Shown: positions 42,980-55,886, numbered from the stretch's first letter. The stretch: 64,000 bases of DNA from Camellia lanceoleosa (GCA_025200525.1 CM045758.1:62680598-62744597), one strand, 5' to 3'. Program-made: numbers and translations. The notes: generated by a model not told the origin, from the letters alone.

Positions 42980-45264
42980 TGTAATAACCCAACCCTCGTA
43001 TGTGATTGTGTGATATATTTTAGTCTGTTATTCTGACCCTTCAAATACTTAATGTGATTTTTTTTTTTTAAAGAGAAATTAAATTTAAGTACATAAATGT
43101 TATGAATCTAACATGTATCTGTTGGGCAATGAGTGTATCTGTCACACTTAGAATGGGTAAATCAGAAATTGAGAGTCTTAGAGACTTGGTAATCTGAAAC
43201 AGACTTCATATTTGGAAACAGCATAATTTTTAGGTAATAATAAGCATATTTGCAGAAATTTGATTCGGGAATGATTAAATGATCGAATTTTGTCTTATTC
43301 ACTCCTTATGGATATATATGTGTGTGTGTTCTTGAATCATTTGATGAAAAACCCTCTAAGTCAAGATAGGTCCTGAGAAGAGGAAAAGAGAGACTAAGGG
43401 AGAAAGATTGAAGGGTTGGGTAGGAGTGCATCAAGAAAGTTGGGGAATCTAGGAACTTAAACTTAAGGTATGAAGATGTTTATATTATCCTTATAATCAT
43501 TGTGGTGCTAAATGTGTGTAAGAAATGAATTGGCAAGATAATCTTATGTTTGCATGATTTGATTCAATTTGGAGTATCTATATAAGAAGTTACACTCTTT
43601 TCTTCAATTTCCTTGCTTGAAATGAAGCATATGGCATGATTTAGTGCCTATGTGTTGATATGAGTGAGTAACTTAGAAAACTCATGAGAAGGAATATGAT
43701 TATGAGTTTATGTTTATGAGTTTATAAATTTAAGAGTAATGATTCAATTTATACTCACTTGATGCATGTATTTTGATTCTTATTCACATGAATTTTGGAC
43801 TTTAGATTATCAATTTATAGTTGAATTTTGAGGCCCTAAACATATCTACAAAAGGATGGAATTGTGCAGAATTTTCGGACTTTTTGATGCAGAATCGCCG
43901 CATGTGCGAGGCCTAAGGCCGCACGTGCGGGAAAAATGGCAAATTTTGGAGTTCAACACTGCTAAAAAGGCACGTGCGGGGCATCACTACATACGTCGGA
44001 GACTTTGTCAAGACGTCACGGGATCCTGCATCGAAACAACCGCCGCGCAAACCCGGGTGGAAAAAACGCCGCACGCAACCTGCATCGAAAACTTGTTGCT
44101 CCATTTTTGCGTCTTTGGACCCTCTAATGTTGTCGAAACCTGCAAATGATGTTATTATGTTCGTTAATTTAGTCGAAGTAAAGTGAATCAAGAATTGATT
44201 TAACAAGAAAATGAGGGACTAATTTATATCTTTGTGCATGTGTAGGACACGTTTCAAGTGGATCAAGTGCCCGCCGCAACACAATGAGTAATAGTACCAT
44301 CGATGTACTTTAATTATAATGCTTATGTTTGATGTTAACGTTATGTTTAATGATTATGCTACTTGGAGATGATGTGTTGTTATGGAATTGAGAAACAATG
44401 TGGAATTGTGGAAACATCGAAGGTTTTTGTGAACTATGAATGTATGAGGCCGAAGGCCTTTTTGTGAACTATGAATATATGAGGCCGAGGGCCTTTTTGT
44501 GAACCATGAATATATGAGGCCGAGGGCCTTTTTGTGAACCATGAATATATGAGGCCGAGGGCCTTTTGTGAACTATGACTTTATGAGGCCGTGGCCTTTT
44601 GTGAAGTAACGAATCTATGAGGCCAAGGGCCATTTTGTGACATTATGAACATATATGGCTGAGTACCACTTAGTGAAGTTGTGAACCGTCAAGATCGTTT
44701 GAACATTTGTACAGAATCAAACTAACTACATGATTTCTACGTTTATTTACGCCTTGAAATGTGTTGTCGTTTAAAATGAATATCGATGCATTTATGTACT
44801 ATTGTTCACTAAGCCTGGCTCACTCTATGTTATGTTTGTTTCTGTAGGTAGCCAACCTGGAGGTCGCCCTAATTCTGATACCGTCACACTTTTGTCAGCC
44901 TAAGCACAACCAGGCACCTGGTCGAAGCCGTGTTTTTGTGGTGTCTTGCTAGATAATGGCTTGCTTTTGGTTATTGACTTAGGATATAATGTATGTAATC
45001 TCTGGTTATATGCCCAACTCTGGGGCTAGTTCTGTATATGTTATGTAGATAACTAGTTTAAAGATGTGTTTTGTCAGCTTCATTCGTCTTGTACAGTAAC
45101 TGTGATCCTGGCATGGTAATAGAAGCTCAATGGATGTCTTACTTTCTTTTATACTATCATATGAATCTATGCTTCCGGTCAGGCCCCATGTTACATAACA
45201 GATTATGTGTCCATTTCTGTATAGGTCATGCCCAAACTTCTAGGGGCAGGTTTGGGGCATGACA
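42980..45264 (+). mobile_element. Solo LTR of the TGTAATAACCC gypsy-like family, nested in the Tat 3' LTR
   Basis: TGTAATAACCC...GGGGCATGACA, 2285 bp, with the 5-bp duplication AGACC on both sides (42975-42979, 45265-45269). No coding domain; open stretches at 43856-44206 are shadows around CG-rich repeats. Contains a palindrome CCGCACGTGCGG at 43919-43930 and the minisatellite at 44430-44640. Confidence 0.9.
44430..44640. repeat. Minisatellite TATGAGGCCGAGGGCCTTTTTGTGAA type
   Basis: Six units of about 33-36 bp in the solo LTR; the same GGCC-type family array as at 4396-4500 and 54713-54810. Confidence 0.88.
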
Positions 45265-46310
45265 AGACCGATTCGGTTTTGAGCCTTGACGCGCACCTTG
45301 TCTCTAGACTGCTTAACGTTCTCCTTTTGGCCTAGTTTTTGGACCACGCCTTGTTGCCTTTGTCTAGAGGGGCGCTAAGGTCTTGGAGACCACTTTTTGT
45401 GGTCGATGACCACTTTTGGTGCCCGTAGAATAGTTTTCGAGGCTTCTGGCTGCGCGCCTCGACCACCGGACTCTTGTCTTGCATCCTTTTTGGTTTTTTT
45501 TTGGCACAAACCTTGTTTTCCTTGCTTGGAAGGTGGAATGAGGGTAGGAGACCATTTCTCCCCCTGAAAACAACTTTTCTTCCCGCCAGCCAGTTTTCTG
45601 GCCGGCCAACTAGTCTTGGTGGTCTTTGGACCACCAAAAGTGGTCTCCCACTATGCCATTACCTTGCATTGTTGGTAAAGACCACCTCTTCCCCCCTGCT
45701 GATCACTTTGTCTCTTTGGAGACCACTTCCACTGGTCGGCCGACCAGTGTAAGTAGCTGCTCGACCACTTTAAGTGGTCGGTAGCTTTCCTGTAGATTTT
45801 GCAGAGTCTGTGGATGCCAGTTGTGCCAGCTACAAGGCACAGACTGCATCCTCCATACATGTGTATGGAGGGATTTAACCAAGCTTCTAGCTTCTCCAAA
45901 AAGCTTGAAGCTTGGAGTTCTACAAGAGGGAGGCTCTCCCTCCCTTCTCCAGGTTCAGAAAAACTCCATTAGAGCTATACATATATCTCCCTTTCTATAT
46001 TCCCCTCTCTCTCTATATTGGTGCCTTAAAGTGTGTTGTTTCTTCACTTTTGCACTACAACTCCTAGCCACACACCATCATCTCTGAGCTGAGATCCTTG
46101 AAGGTGGTATTTGGGTCACAAAAGCTGGTTTTGAATTTGAAGAAGGTGTCAAGTAGCAAAGGCTTCAAGGGTAACCCCTTTTTCCCTTTTTAAGCTTTGT
46201 TTTGCTTATACATTTGGCCATCTTTGCATGATGTTTTAGGCCTAACTTTAAACTAAAAAAGGCTTCATTTTCCAGTGTTTAAAATGTTTGTTTAAGGCCT
46301 CTTAAGTGTT

Positions 46311-46478
46311 GGGGGTGGTCTACCCCCCTTTTGTGCCTTATTTTTCCTTGTTTTGAGTTCTCTCTTTAAGCCTTTGAGATCTCCTTCTCTTGGCCTTTTA
46401 ACCACTGAAATCCAGTGGATTTTCAGTGACGGAAGTGTGGTTTTAAGGCCTGAAATGAGAGGGGGTAATCCCCCCCTC
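46311..46478 (+). other. LTR hairpin set, copy c (H1 46311-46327, H2 46402-46428, H3 46459-46478)
   Basis: H1 GGGGGT, loop GGTCT, ACCCCC; H2 near CCACTGAAATCCA/TGGATTTTCAGTG; H3 GAGGGGG, loop with TAAT, CCCCCTC. Confidence 0.7.
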
Positions 46479-49451
46479 CTCTTGTCTGGTTTGTATGCAT
46501 AGAGGGCCTATCAAATGAGCATCTTTTTACACTTCTTTGTGGCTTTGTTTAAGCTTGTTTTTGTGACTTTTAAGACCAGATATGACTCTGCTTTTGGTTG
46601 GTTTGGTATTCTCTCTAGTGGTTCATACACTTGTAGTGTAATTCCACATTGCTAGCCTAACATGCTCTATACTTTAGACCATCATTCAAGCCTATTTTGA
46701 CTACACCTCAGCATGATTTTATCCATGTTTTACCATGCTTAAGCTCTGTTTTAAGTGCTTTAGGTCATGCATGCCTTGCTTTGTATAGCCTTAGTGCATT
46801 TTTGCTCACTAGCTTTGAGTTTCATGTTACCTAACATGGCTTACTTGAGTTGTTTGCATGCTTTGGCCTCATCTCTAACATGATTTCAGTGTGTGTAATG
46901 TGGCCATATTCTCTCATGTTTCACCATTTCAATACTTTTGGTGAGTTGTGCTTTATGCCTTAAAAGTGAGCCATTGTGTATGCATGTTTGCCTGAGCTCT
47001 TGAGCTCCATTTTAGCATGTTCTTGACCCTTAACTTGGCATGGTTAAGCTCTATCCAAAGCTGGTTTAGTGGTTTAAGCTCAGTATTGCGTGCTCCTTGT
47101 GTATTGCTCTTAACTAGCCTCATGCTCTAGGCCTTCTAGCATGCCTCATTTGTGTTGTTTGGATGATTTGGCATCATTTAACACCTCATTTCAGAGCATG
47201 TAGTATTGCCATATTCTCATGGATGTCACTCTTTAATTGCACTTAAGGGTTGTGCCTTTATGCTTTGCTTGCGAGCCATGAGTTGAATGTGCATTTCATG
47301 CTCATTGTGCCTAGGTTTTGTTGAGTTTTGGCCACTGTTTTGGGCATGATTGAGGTCTGTCCATATTCAGTTTAAGTCCATTTTGCATGTTGTTGTATGC
47401 TTGTTGCATTGCATATTGTTGCATGCTTGTTGCATTCCATGATATTTGCATGCTTGTCTCATTGCATTATGTGTGCATGTATTGCATTGTGTTTGGATAG
47501 GGAGTTAATCCAAACACGAGAAACGAGGGACGTTTCATACTTGAAGTGATGAAACGTGCCTCAATTCTCGGTCGCCGATCTTCTTGATCATGCATGATAG
47601 AGTTTAAGGCTTTTATGTGTTATTTGTGCATTCATTCACATTGATTATGCAATCTTGGCTTCTCGGCCATTGTGCATTGCGATGCTAGGTTGGTGGCCCG
47701 AGAGTCGAGAACTACAGTCCCTTGAGCTCATGAAATGATAGGGAGAGTGGTTGTGCACACATACCTTGCAAATACATTGCCATGCCCCTTTTTGTTCTCT
47801 GTTGTAACAAACTGGAAGTGTGCAGGATTTTCTGGTCGATAAACCAGTAAAACTGGCTAGCCGACCACTTTTTATGGTCTCCAGCAAAGTTGGTTGGTCG
47901 GTAGGTGGTCTACACCACCATAAACTGGTCGGCCACCCTTCTAGGAGTCCCCAAGATGGAATAGAAGCTATCTAGAGCTTTGTGCAGAGTTCTGAGAACA
48001 AATGCAAACAGAGGCAAATTGGGGCATCGCAATGAATTTCCGAACGAGGCGACCGAGCATGCAGCCTTTATCGTTCAAGGCAGAGCTAAGGCAGCCTACT
48101 TCATATAGTTTACATGTTTAGTTAGTTGCTAACTCAGTTAATTTGTTAATTAATTAAAAGTTGTGTAATAATTAGTTATAGCTAGTTATTCAATTTGTTG
48201 TGTAATAATTAATTTAATTAGGTTAATTAGATTAGTTAGGTAGATTAGCTTAGATTCAGCTAGCTAGCTTATCATTCGGACCCTCTATCGAGAGGGCCAA
48301 CTGTTGTAATAAGTGTGCGTGTGTGTGATGCGTGTGTGTGATGCATGTCTTCCAACCCCCATTTCTTTCTCCCTTTTATTTACCAGCTTTCGATAGTTAG
48401 TTTTAGGGCATGTTTCAATTAGCATACTTATGCTCGCATGTTTGCATTCACTCATCTGTTTTACACACACCGGGCTCGGCGCATCATACAAACTACATTG
48501 TATTTCAATTCCTATTTGAATACATGAACCAATTGTTGCATTCTTATGTCATCTTAGAATAGCCAAGCCTATCTTAGCTGCATTTTTTCATGTGTTGTAT
48601 TAGGCATTGTTGACATAGCTAGGATCATGCATTGATTACTAACTAGCTTCTTTTTTGGCTTGGAGTACACTGTGAGTGTTTACGCTTTAGCATACTGCAT
48701 GAGATGTGTATGTTGCCATATATAGCATGCTTGCCATGAGGCTATTTGCTTAACTGATATAACTGCATGAATGCCTGTGGATGAAGGCTTGATTTCCTGG
48801 ATTGGAACAACTCGATGATTGAGAGTTTTAAGTCCACTTGAAGTGGCAAAATCATATTTTCTAAGCCCATTTGAGGGTGGCAAATCCGCGTCTTAGCCTA
48901 CTTGCGAGTAGCAACTTCAAACCATTTTCGAAAAACAAACATGAGTTGTTTTGTTCCAATCCGCGTGATTGAGTCTATACTTGTATGCTGTGCGCATCAC
49001 ATAGTAAGCTAGCTAATAAACTGGAATAAGAACACATATGTTTTCAAAAATAACATATTATGTTAGTAAAGGCCAATCCTTTGATCGGGCGAGCAGGGGT
49101 GCTCATTGCATGACCTTCCCCTCTCGTACCCAAGTTCCCAAGCCGAGGCAACTCTGGTGATGACGGACACGTGGCCTTAGACACGAGTTAGGGTTTCCTA
49201 AATTTCCCAAAAACAAAACATTTAGGTGGCAACTCTGAAATCTGGCAAAACAGTCCATGTTTGGCGCTTTTTGATTAAAATCGATTTTCCAAAATGATTT
49301 GCCGGATTTGGACCCTTTGGTGATTTATCAGTCTTACATTGCACTTTGTGAGATTATATTCAAAACCGTGATAGGAGTTCGAACTGTAGTAGCTAAGAAC
49401 TTAAAATTCAGCCCTCGCCAAGGAGAAGGAGTTAAGGTGGTCTACACCACC

Positions 49452-50285
49452 ATGAAATATTATTTTCAAAAAATAATGTGAACTTTTAGATAAAAATGAA
49501 ATACTGTCATGCATGGGGTTCACACATCTGATAACTGATATGGGATTGTTCCCACTAATGATCTCACTTGCCACTTAACCATCATAAGTAATATTGATCT
49601 ATGGCACCAAAGATTAGATCACGTGAATTTCAAAGACCTAACTAAGATAGCCAACAACGAGCTTGTGAGAGGAATACCAAAATTGGGTAAAAATATGAAC
49701 CATGTGTGTGGGCCATGTCAACTTGGGAAGCAAACCTGTGCCCCTCATAAAAAGGTGAATAGCTTTATAACCCAACGTCCTCTTGAATTGGTTCATATGG
49801 ATCTTATGGAACCCACTCGCACTAAAAGCATTGGAGGTAAAAGATACATTTTTTTAACCGTTGACGATTTTACTCATTTTTCATAGGTAAATTTTTTAAG
49901 AGAAAAATCTGATACGTTTGATGCTTTGCAGGCCTTAGTCCTTAAAATCCAAAATGAATGGGGTGTTTCTATTGGGCATATCATGAGAATCCGAACTAAT
50001 CATGGTCGTGAATTTAAAAATAGTTCGTTTTCAGATTTTTGCGATTCGCATAGAATTAAGCATGAATTTTCTGCACCTATTACTCCACAACAAAATGGAG
50101 TTGATGAGAGAAAGAACAGGGTTGTTCAAAAGGTGGCTAGGGTCATGCTCCTGAGTAAGAAAGTTCCTCCAAAGTTTTGGGCTGAAGCCTTAAATACCGC
50201 TGTTTATGTTGTGAATCATGTGTATTTAAGGCCCGGCACTTTACAAACTCCATATGAATTGTGGAAGGGATTGAAACCTATGTAA
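49452..50285 (+). pseudogene. Copia B integrase
   Basis: Continues copia B after Tat copy 2. Zinc module with LWHQRLDHVNFKDL and CGPCQLGKQ (49600-49740), then RPLELVHMDLMEPTRT, TVDDFTHFS with a TAG in place of Trp, the second acidic site as RTNHGREF (usually an Asp, here Asn), and ITPQQNGVDERKNR with the Glu. GKKVPPKFWAEALNTAVYV and RPGTLQTPYELWKG follow. The second catalytic residue is lost, so the enzyme would be dead even without the stops. Confidence 0.9.
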
Positions 50286-51540
50286 AATACTTCAAAACTT
50301 TTGGGAGTAAATGTTACATTTTCAAAGATAGAGAGCCTTTGGGCAAATTTGACTCCCGAAATGATGAAGGCATTTTTCTAGGGTATTCAACCACTAGTAG
50401 AGCTTTTAATGCCTATAACTTGCGAACTTTATTTTTAATGGAACCGATCAATGTGGTTATAGATGACACAGGTTCTCCTACTTCGGCAATAAATGAAGAA
50501 GAAAATGGTGAGTCTACAACCCTGGATACTGAACCACAAAGTCAGAGAGAAGCTAAGGTCCATGCACAAGAAGGTGAGCCAGCACCAACCTCTAAGGTAA
50601 TTCAGAGTCCAAAGAGTGCACAAAGAGACACCACTCCCGATGCCTCTATCACCACAAGTCTAGAGTTCAAACCATCAGCAAGGGTGAAACTGAATCATCC
50701 GGCTCAACAGGTGATTGGAAGTGTCTCAGATCGAATGAAAACCTAAAGACAAATTAGGGAGGAGGCATCGCATATGTGTTATGTTTCTTTAATTGAACCT
50801 AAGAATATAAAAGAGGCCTTACTAGATGATAGTTGGGTCAATGCTATGCATGAAGAATTAGGTCAATTTGAACGTAACAATGTTTGGACTCTTGTACCCA
50901 GACCTAGAGATAAGAATGTGATAAGTACCAAGTAAATCTTTAAGAATAAATCTGATGAAAATTGTACTATAGTTAGAAATAAAGCTAGGTTGGTTGCTCA
51001 AGGCTATACTCAAGTAGAGGGTGTTGACTATGATGAGAGGTTTGCCCCAGTTGAATGTCTCGAATCTATTCAAATTTTACTTGGTGTTGCATGCTTTCTT
51101 GGCTTCAAATTGTTTCAAATGAATATGAAAAGTGCCTTTCTAAATGGGTACTTGAAAGAAGAGGCTTATGTTGAGCAACCAAAAGGGTTTAAGGACCCAA
51201 AATGTCCAAACCATGTCTACAAGTTAGACAAGGCTTTGTATGGATTGAAACAAACCCATCGGGCTTGGTATGATAGACTTACTACCTTTCTTCTTGATAA
51301 TGATTTTCAAAGGGGTAGTGTGGACAAGACTTTATTTGTGAAACATACTAAGTCTCATATAGCTGTTGCTCAGATTTATGTTGATGATATTGTGTTTGGA
51401 TCCACTACTGATCATCTTGTTAAATACTTTTCAGATTGCATGACACATGCATTTGAGATGAGCATGATGGGAGAGTTGTCTTATTTCTTAGGTCTTCAAA
51501 TTAAACAATCTCCTTCGGGTATGTTTGTTTCTTAGGCTAA
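50286..51540 (+). pseudogene. Copia B integrase tail and reverse transcriptase
   Basis: FKTFGSKCYIFKDREPLGKF and GIFLGYSTTSRAFNAYN end the integrase part; an acidic Pro/Ser linker follows to about 50745. The RT has DSWVNAMHEELGQFERNNVW, LVAQGYTQVEGVDYDERFAP, FQMNMKSAFLNG (usual Asp is Asn here), GLKQTHRAWYDRL and IYVDDIVFGST (51377-51400), then LSYFLGLQIKQSPSGMFVS and a TAG. Stops at 50744, 50934 and 51534 fit loss of Gln, Trp and Gln codons. Would have made element cDNA. Confidence 0.92.
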
Positions 51541-52321
51541 GTATGCCAAAAACCTTGTATCAAAGTTCGGTCTTGAGTCAACCAAACATGCACACATTTC
51601 CATGAGCACCAGTCTTCACCTTTCCAAAGATTCCTCTGGTACTGATGTTGATCCTACCCTATATAGGAGTATGATAGGGAGTCTCTTGTACCTCATAGCC
51701 AGTCGTCCTGACGTTGCATTTAGTGTAGGTATTTGTGCCCATTACCAAGCCTGTCCTAAAGAGTCTCATCTGATTGCAGTCAAACGCATCATTAAGTATG
51801 CTAATGGGACATTAGGTTATGGGATTTGGTTCTCAACTGACACTACAGCTAAAATCACTGGTTTTTCTGATGCCAACTAGATAGGATGTGCTGATGATCG
51901 TAAGAGCACATCTAGAGCGTGTTTTTACCTTGGGAATAATTTGGTTGCCTGGCATAGCAAAAAGAAAAATACTAGTTCTCTTTCAACCATTGAGGCTGAG
52001 TACGTTGTTGCAGGGAGTTGTTGTGCTCAAATGCTGTAGATGAAGCACATGTTTCATGATTATGGTATAGACCAGAACACTCTCACCTTTTTCTGTGATA
52101 ACACAAGTGCCGCTAACATTTCTAAAAATCCTGTCCAACACTCTCGCACCAAAGACATTGACATTCGTCATCATTTCATTCGAGAGTTAGTGGAAGAGGG
52201 CCTTGTTGTTCTTGAACATGTACCCACTGAGCATCAAAAAGCTGATATTTTTACAAAACCCCTTGATCTTCTTAGGTTTGAGTTCCTTAGAAAGACCCTG
52301 GGTGTAGTGCTCAGTCACTAG
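51541..52321 (+). pseudogene. Copia B RNase H
   Basis: YRSMIGSLLYLIASRPDVAF and ITGFSDAN followed by TAG (usual Trp), SLSTIEAEYVVAGSCCAQM followed by TAG, FCDNTSAANISKNPVQHSRT, KDIDIRHHFIRE and KADIFTKPL, ending at 52321. This is the normal copia order after RT. Confidence 0.92.
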
Positions 52322-53324
52322 GGTGTTACCTATTACTTGAGTGGGTGTGAGTGATTGCTTTTTTGTGTACTTGGATGCTATAATCTCATTTTCATTGATT
52401 ATTGTCATCTCTGCATTTAGACTCATATGAACACCCCTCATGCTGCCTGCAAGATTTCATTCTTCTTTGTTCATAGCTCATTCTAAATTCTCATGCTCAT
52501 TGACTTCACGATCTCATTCTATACACATTCTTGAGATAAACTGTTGCAGGGGTTTCCGCACAAGTGATCAAAGTTCTCTATGGACCACTAACAGTGTATC
52601 GTTTACATTATTGGAGAAATTGACCTATACTGGCATATCATGAGTGATGTTGAGTCTCTTAACCATCTACCATCGTTTTCTCACTTCCACGGTTCCTTCC
52701 TCAATTCACTGAAGTCCGGGCATTAGGAAAAGGCTACCTCAGAGGCACCAACCAGGCCATCCTTACTGATTTCATGCTTCTCTGGTTTAGTTTCCATACT
52801 CTTCAGCGTATATGCCACCAGTGAGTAACCACAAGAAAGAAAAGTCAAAAATAACAACAAAATATATATATATATATATATATATAAAGGGACTCATTGA
52901 TTGAGGGGGAGCCTCTGCGTTTACTCAACAAATACCCCTTGATTCTTAATGGTTTGACTTTTCTCTGTGATGTTTAGTTACTCTTGCCGGAGGTCCAGGC
53001 ATCCGATCACTATGAGGATTAACTCTAGCTCTGTGGCCTCTCAAGGATTGCACACACACACATTCATTTTGTGAGCTCTCATGATTGCATTTGAGTTATG
53101 TATTCTCATGTAGCTTATGATCATTGATTAATTTTTATCTGATTTGCTCATGATTTTGTGTTTCATCATGTCAGATTTGCGAGTTTCATGGTTTGTAGAT
53201 TATCCCATCTCAATGTCACATTCTTGCTATTATGCTCACTTTTGTTTGTTACAAGTCACACTTCCAAGGAAGAGTTGGTTTTAATAGCTCAGAAAAGGTG
53301 GTTTTCAGGCATTATTGTTTTTCT
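52322..53324. other. Copia B region after pol, no gene seen
   Basis: No supported ORF. Contains the dinucleotide run (TA)n at about 52860-52886 and GAGGGGGAGCC near 52910, a purine-rich word. Confidence 0.7.
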
Positions 53325-53580
53325 TCCCGGCTCGAGCGGAAACTCTCACGCTCGAGCGTAGATTTCCTTCTTCCAGCATTTTTGCAGAGTTAACAAACTT
53401 CTGAGCGGGTATTTTTGGCGCTTGAGTGCATGATTCCTTGCTCGAGTGTAGCCACGCATGTTTAGGCTCACGCTTGAGCGTTCAAACCCTTACTCGAGCA
53501 GACTAGTTCGATTTAAAAAGCACAACCCTCGACTCTTCAATCCATTTTTTCCCCAAATTCTCTTCTCTCTCTCCTAGGGT
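53325..53580 (+). promoter_or_regulatory. Internal CTCGAG-motif cluster with TATA-like word, before the env-like ORF
   Basis: GGCTCGAGCGG, ACGCTCGAGCGTAG, GCTTGAGTGC, TTGCTCGAGTGTAG, CGCTTGAGCG and TACTCGAGCAG at 53334-53502, then TTCGATTTAAAAAGCAC and a C/T-rich run. The same motif family precedes the TATA box of the copia B LTR. Suggests a second promoter for the downstream ORF. Confidence 0.5.
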
Positions 53581-54132
53581 TCCTTTGGTGACTCTGTTTT
53601 TCATCTCTTCTTGGGTTGTTGATTGGTGTGCTCATTTCAGTTCTTTGTTTCCCGTATTCCATTGTCGTCTCAGGTATGATTCTCTCTTTGTTTGTCAATT
53701 TCTTTTCTTTGTTTGTTTTTGGTTGTTTTTGTTCCTTCTCTCCTTTATCATCCATACTCGTTTGTGTGTTTTTGGGAATACCTTAATACTGCTTTAGTTT
53801 TTTTTTCTCCTTATGTTTGCCTTGATTATTCCTGTTTATGGTCTGTTTGGGTTTGGTCGTGTTTCTTTTTTTTTAATTGGCCCCATTGGGTAATGCCTTC
53901 TAGCTTTTGGGTTTGGTGATTATTTTGCTCTTCATATGCACTATGATCTCACTGTTGTTATTTTGAGTTCTATTTTATGGTTGATTCTACTGATTTTGTT
54001 ACTGTTGTTGACTATTAGATTTGTATCTCTTTGAACTTTGCTACTAATGGTTTGTTTTTTGTTTTTGGATTTTGTTCTTGTCTTTGGTTGGGGGGTTTGT
54101 GGTTTTCTCCTTTGGGTATCCTTGGTTTAGTC
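53581..54132 (+). other. T-rich leader before the env-like ORF
   Basis: Strongly T-rich with no recognisable protein. It could be a leader or an intron. Confidence 0.5.
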
Positions 54133-54191
54133 ATGTCCACCTCTAAACGTAAGAAATCAACTGCCACTCGCCCCTCTTATAATACCGACCG
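54133..54191 (+). pseudogene. Copia B env-like ORF, first part
   Basis: ATG at 54133 followed by MSTSKRKKSTATRPSYNTDR, a short basic start of the kind found in SIRE env-like ORFs. Interrupted at 54192 by a gypsy-like LTR. Confidence 0.65.
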
Positions 54192-55731
54192 TGTCACGAC
54201 CCAAACCCGTCCCCAAAAGTTTGGTACATGATCGGCCTGTACTTAGGCCTTAAAACAAAATTTCAAAAATATTTATTCAAATATGGGACCTTAAGCGGAA
54301 GCAAATACCAAAATAAGAATGTCCATTGAGCTTGTGTCTACATGCCAAGATCATCAAACAATATGTTCTGAAGGTTCATATACACAGTTCATATATACAA
54401 GTATAGTTCATGTACACTAGCAAGACAAAAATTACATATCCATTAGTGTCTAAATAACAAGCTCCAAAAGACTCAACAAATGTGGAGGCGCTTCCCAAAA
54501 GACAAAAGGTTACACTTTCGAGGCTTGAGAAAACCGGTCCCTCAAAAATTCCCCTAAAACTGACCTAGGACTTCCGTCCAACTGATCACCTACATGCACA
54601 TATAAAAACGGAGTGAGCAAGGATCAGTGAAGAATAATAATGTAGGGAGGGTCGGCTGAATAAGCATGTGAATATTCATCTAGCGCACACATAACCTCAT
54701 ATTCATTATTTCTAAATGGCCTCGGGGCCACATAAGACGGAATGGCCTAGGGCCCATTGTAATACAAAATGGCCTCAGGCCCAACGTAATACAAATGGCT
54801 TCGGGCCCAACATATCAATAGTTGTTCAGAACATTAGAGGGTAGATAGAACATCGACATATCTCCACCTCCCTTGGCCTTGGGCCATGAGTCATAAATAA
54901 TTCATATCATTATAGGGTAGTGTAGACACCCCATTTTTTACCGTCCTCAAGACTCAATTGTGCTTGTAGGTACATCCAACCACAAGTTCGATTGCTCGTC
55001 GGGATTCGACTTTCGCGGTGGAACGTCATAGGTTTGAGCTTTCCAAACCCTGCATCTTTTCTGCCCCATTCTTGGACCATGACTTGGTCCTTTCAGAATG
55101 TTTCCCTTGGTGCACTGCCGACCACCTTTTGGCCCTGCCGGCCATGCCTTTATTACTGTCGGCCATTGATAGAGCCTGTCGGCCATCAATGAACCACTGC
55201 CGGCCACCACTGATGGCCGGCAGAACCCTTGTCTCAGCAGGTTTCACGCCAGATCTTTTGAGCTAGCTGGTTTTCACTCATCTCTGAGCCCTTTTCCAAG
55301 CTTGTTTAACAAGCTTTGCATTGTTTTTCTTCTATGTAAGGAGAGGCCCTCTCTCCTTAGCAGAGGTTCAGCCATTTTAGAAGAGTTGTATCTCTCTCTA
55401 TATATTTCTTACTCTCTCTCTATATATTGTTGTTGGTTTTGTGCCTTAAAATCCATTTTTCTTGCACTTTTGCACTACAACACATAGAGACACACCACCA
55501 CCTTTGGACTGAGGTTCTTGGGAATGTTACTTGAGCTCTAAAAGTGAGTTTTTAACCCCTGAGGTTGCTGGTTTTGAAGTTGGACTTCAAGGGTGAGCAT
55601 TTTTCCCTTTTTAGCATTTTTTTGTATCTCATTTTGGTCATCCTTGCATGTTGTTTTAGGCCCTTCTTTCAACTGAAAAAAGTTCTGTATTTAAGTGCTT
55701 TTGGTGTTTGTTTAACGTCTTTTTGGTGTTA

Positions 55732-55886
55732 AGGGTGTTCTACCCTCTTGTATGCCTTGTTTTGAGCCATGCCTTAAGGCCTTCGAGGTAGTCTTGGTTC
55801 GGCCTTTTAGCCACTGAAATCCAGTGGATTTTCAGTGGTAGGCATGTGGTTTTTGAGGCCTCAAATCAGAGGGGGTAACCCCCTCT
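55732..55886 (+). other. LTR hairpin set, copy d (H1 55732-55746, H2 55811-55838, H3 55868-55886)
   Basis: H1 is AGGGT, loop GTTCT, ACCCT: both arms changed relative to copies a-c but still paired, and the loop keeps TCT. H2 as copy a. H3 AGAGGGGG, loop TAA, CCCCCTCT. Confidence 0.72.

Larger units (their letters stand above)
17397..49446 (+). mobile_element. Tat/Ogre-type Ty3/gypsy element, copy 2 (complete, about 25 kb without nested LTRs)
   Basis: Starts TGTAGACACCCC at 17397, ends GGTCTACA at 49446, and is flanked by CCACC on both sides (17392-17396, 49447-49451). Internal order: tRNA-Arg primer site, leader, gag, spacer, protease, linker, RT, RNase H, archaeal-type RNase H, integrase, then antisense DUF7745 and plant mobile domain genes, a 1.1 kb tandem-repeat field, polypurine tract, LTR. 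Removing the solo LTRs at 20712-25210 and 42980-45264 with their duplications leaves about 25.3 kb, within the size known for Ogre elements. All pol frames are broken. Confidence 0.93.
42731..49446 (+). repeat. 3' LTR of Tat copy 2 (about 4.4 kb, split by a solo LTR)
   Basis: Made of 42731-42979 and 45265-49446. It is a close match of the 5' LTR over its whole length, including TATA position (here TTCTACAAG at 45918-45926), hairpins, second palindrome cluster and end block. It differs by scattered substitutions and by one extra CATGC-rich unit near 47400. Confidence 0.93.

Noticed and set aside
43856..44206. ORFs of 70-97 codons on both strands
   Set aside because: Caused by the CG-rich palindrome segment of the solo LTR; no similarity to known proteins that I can see.
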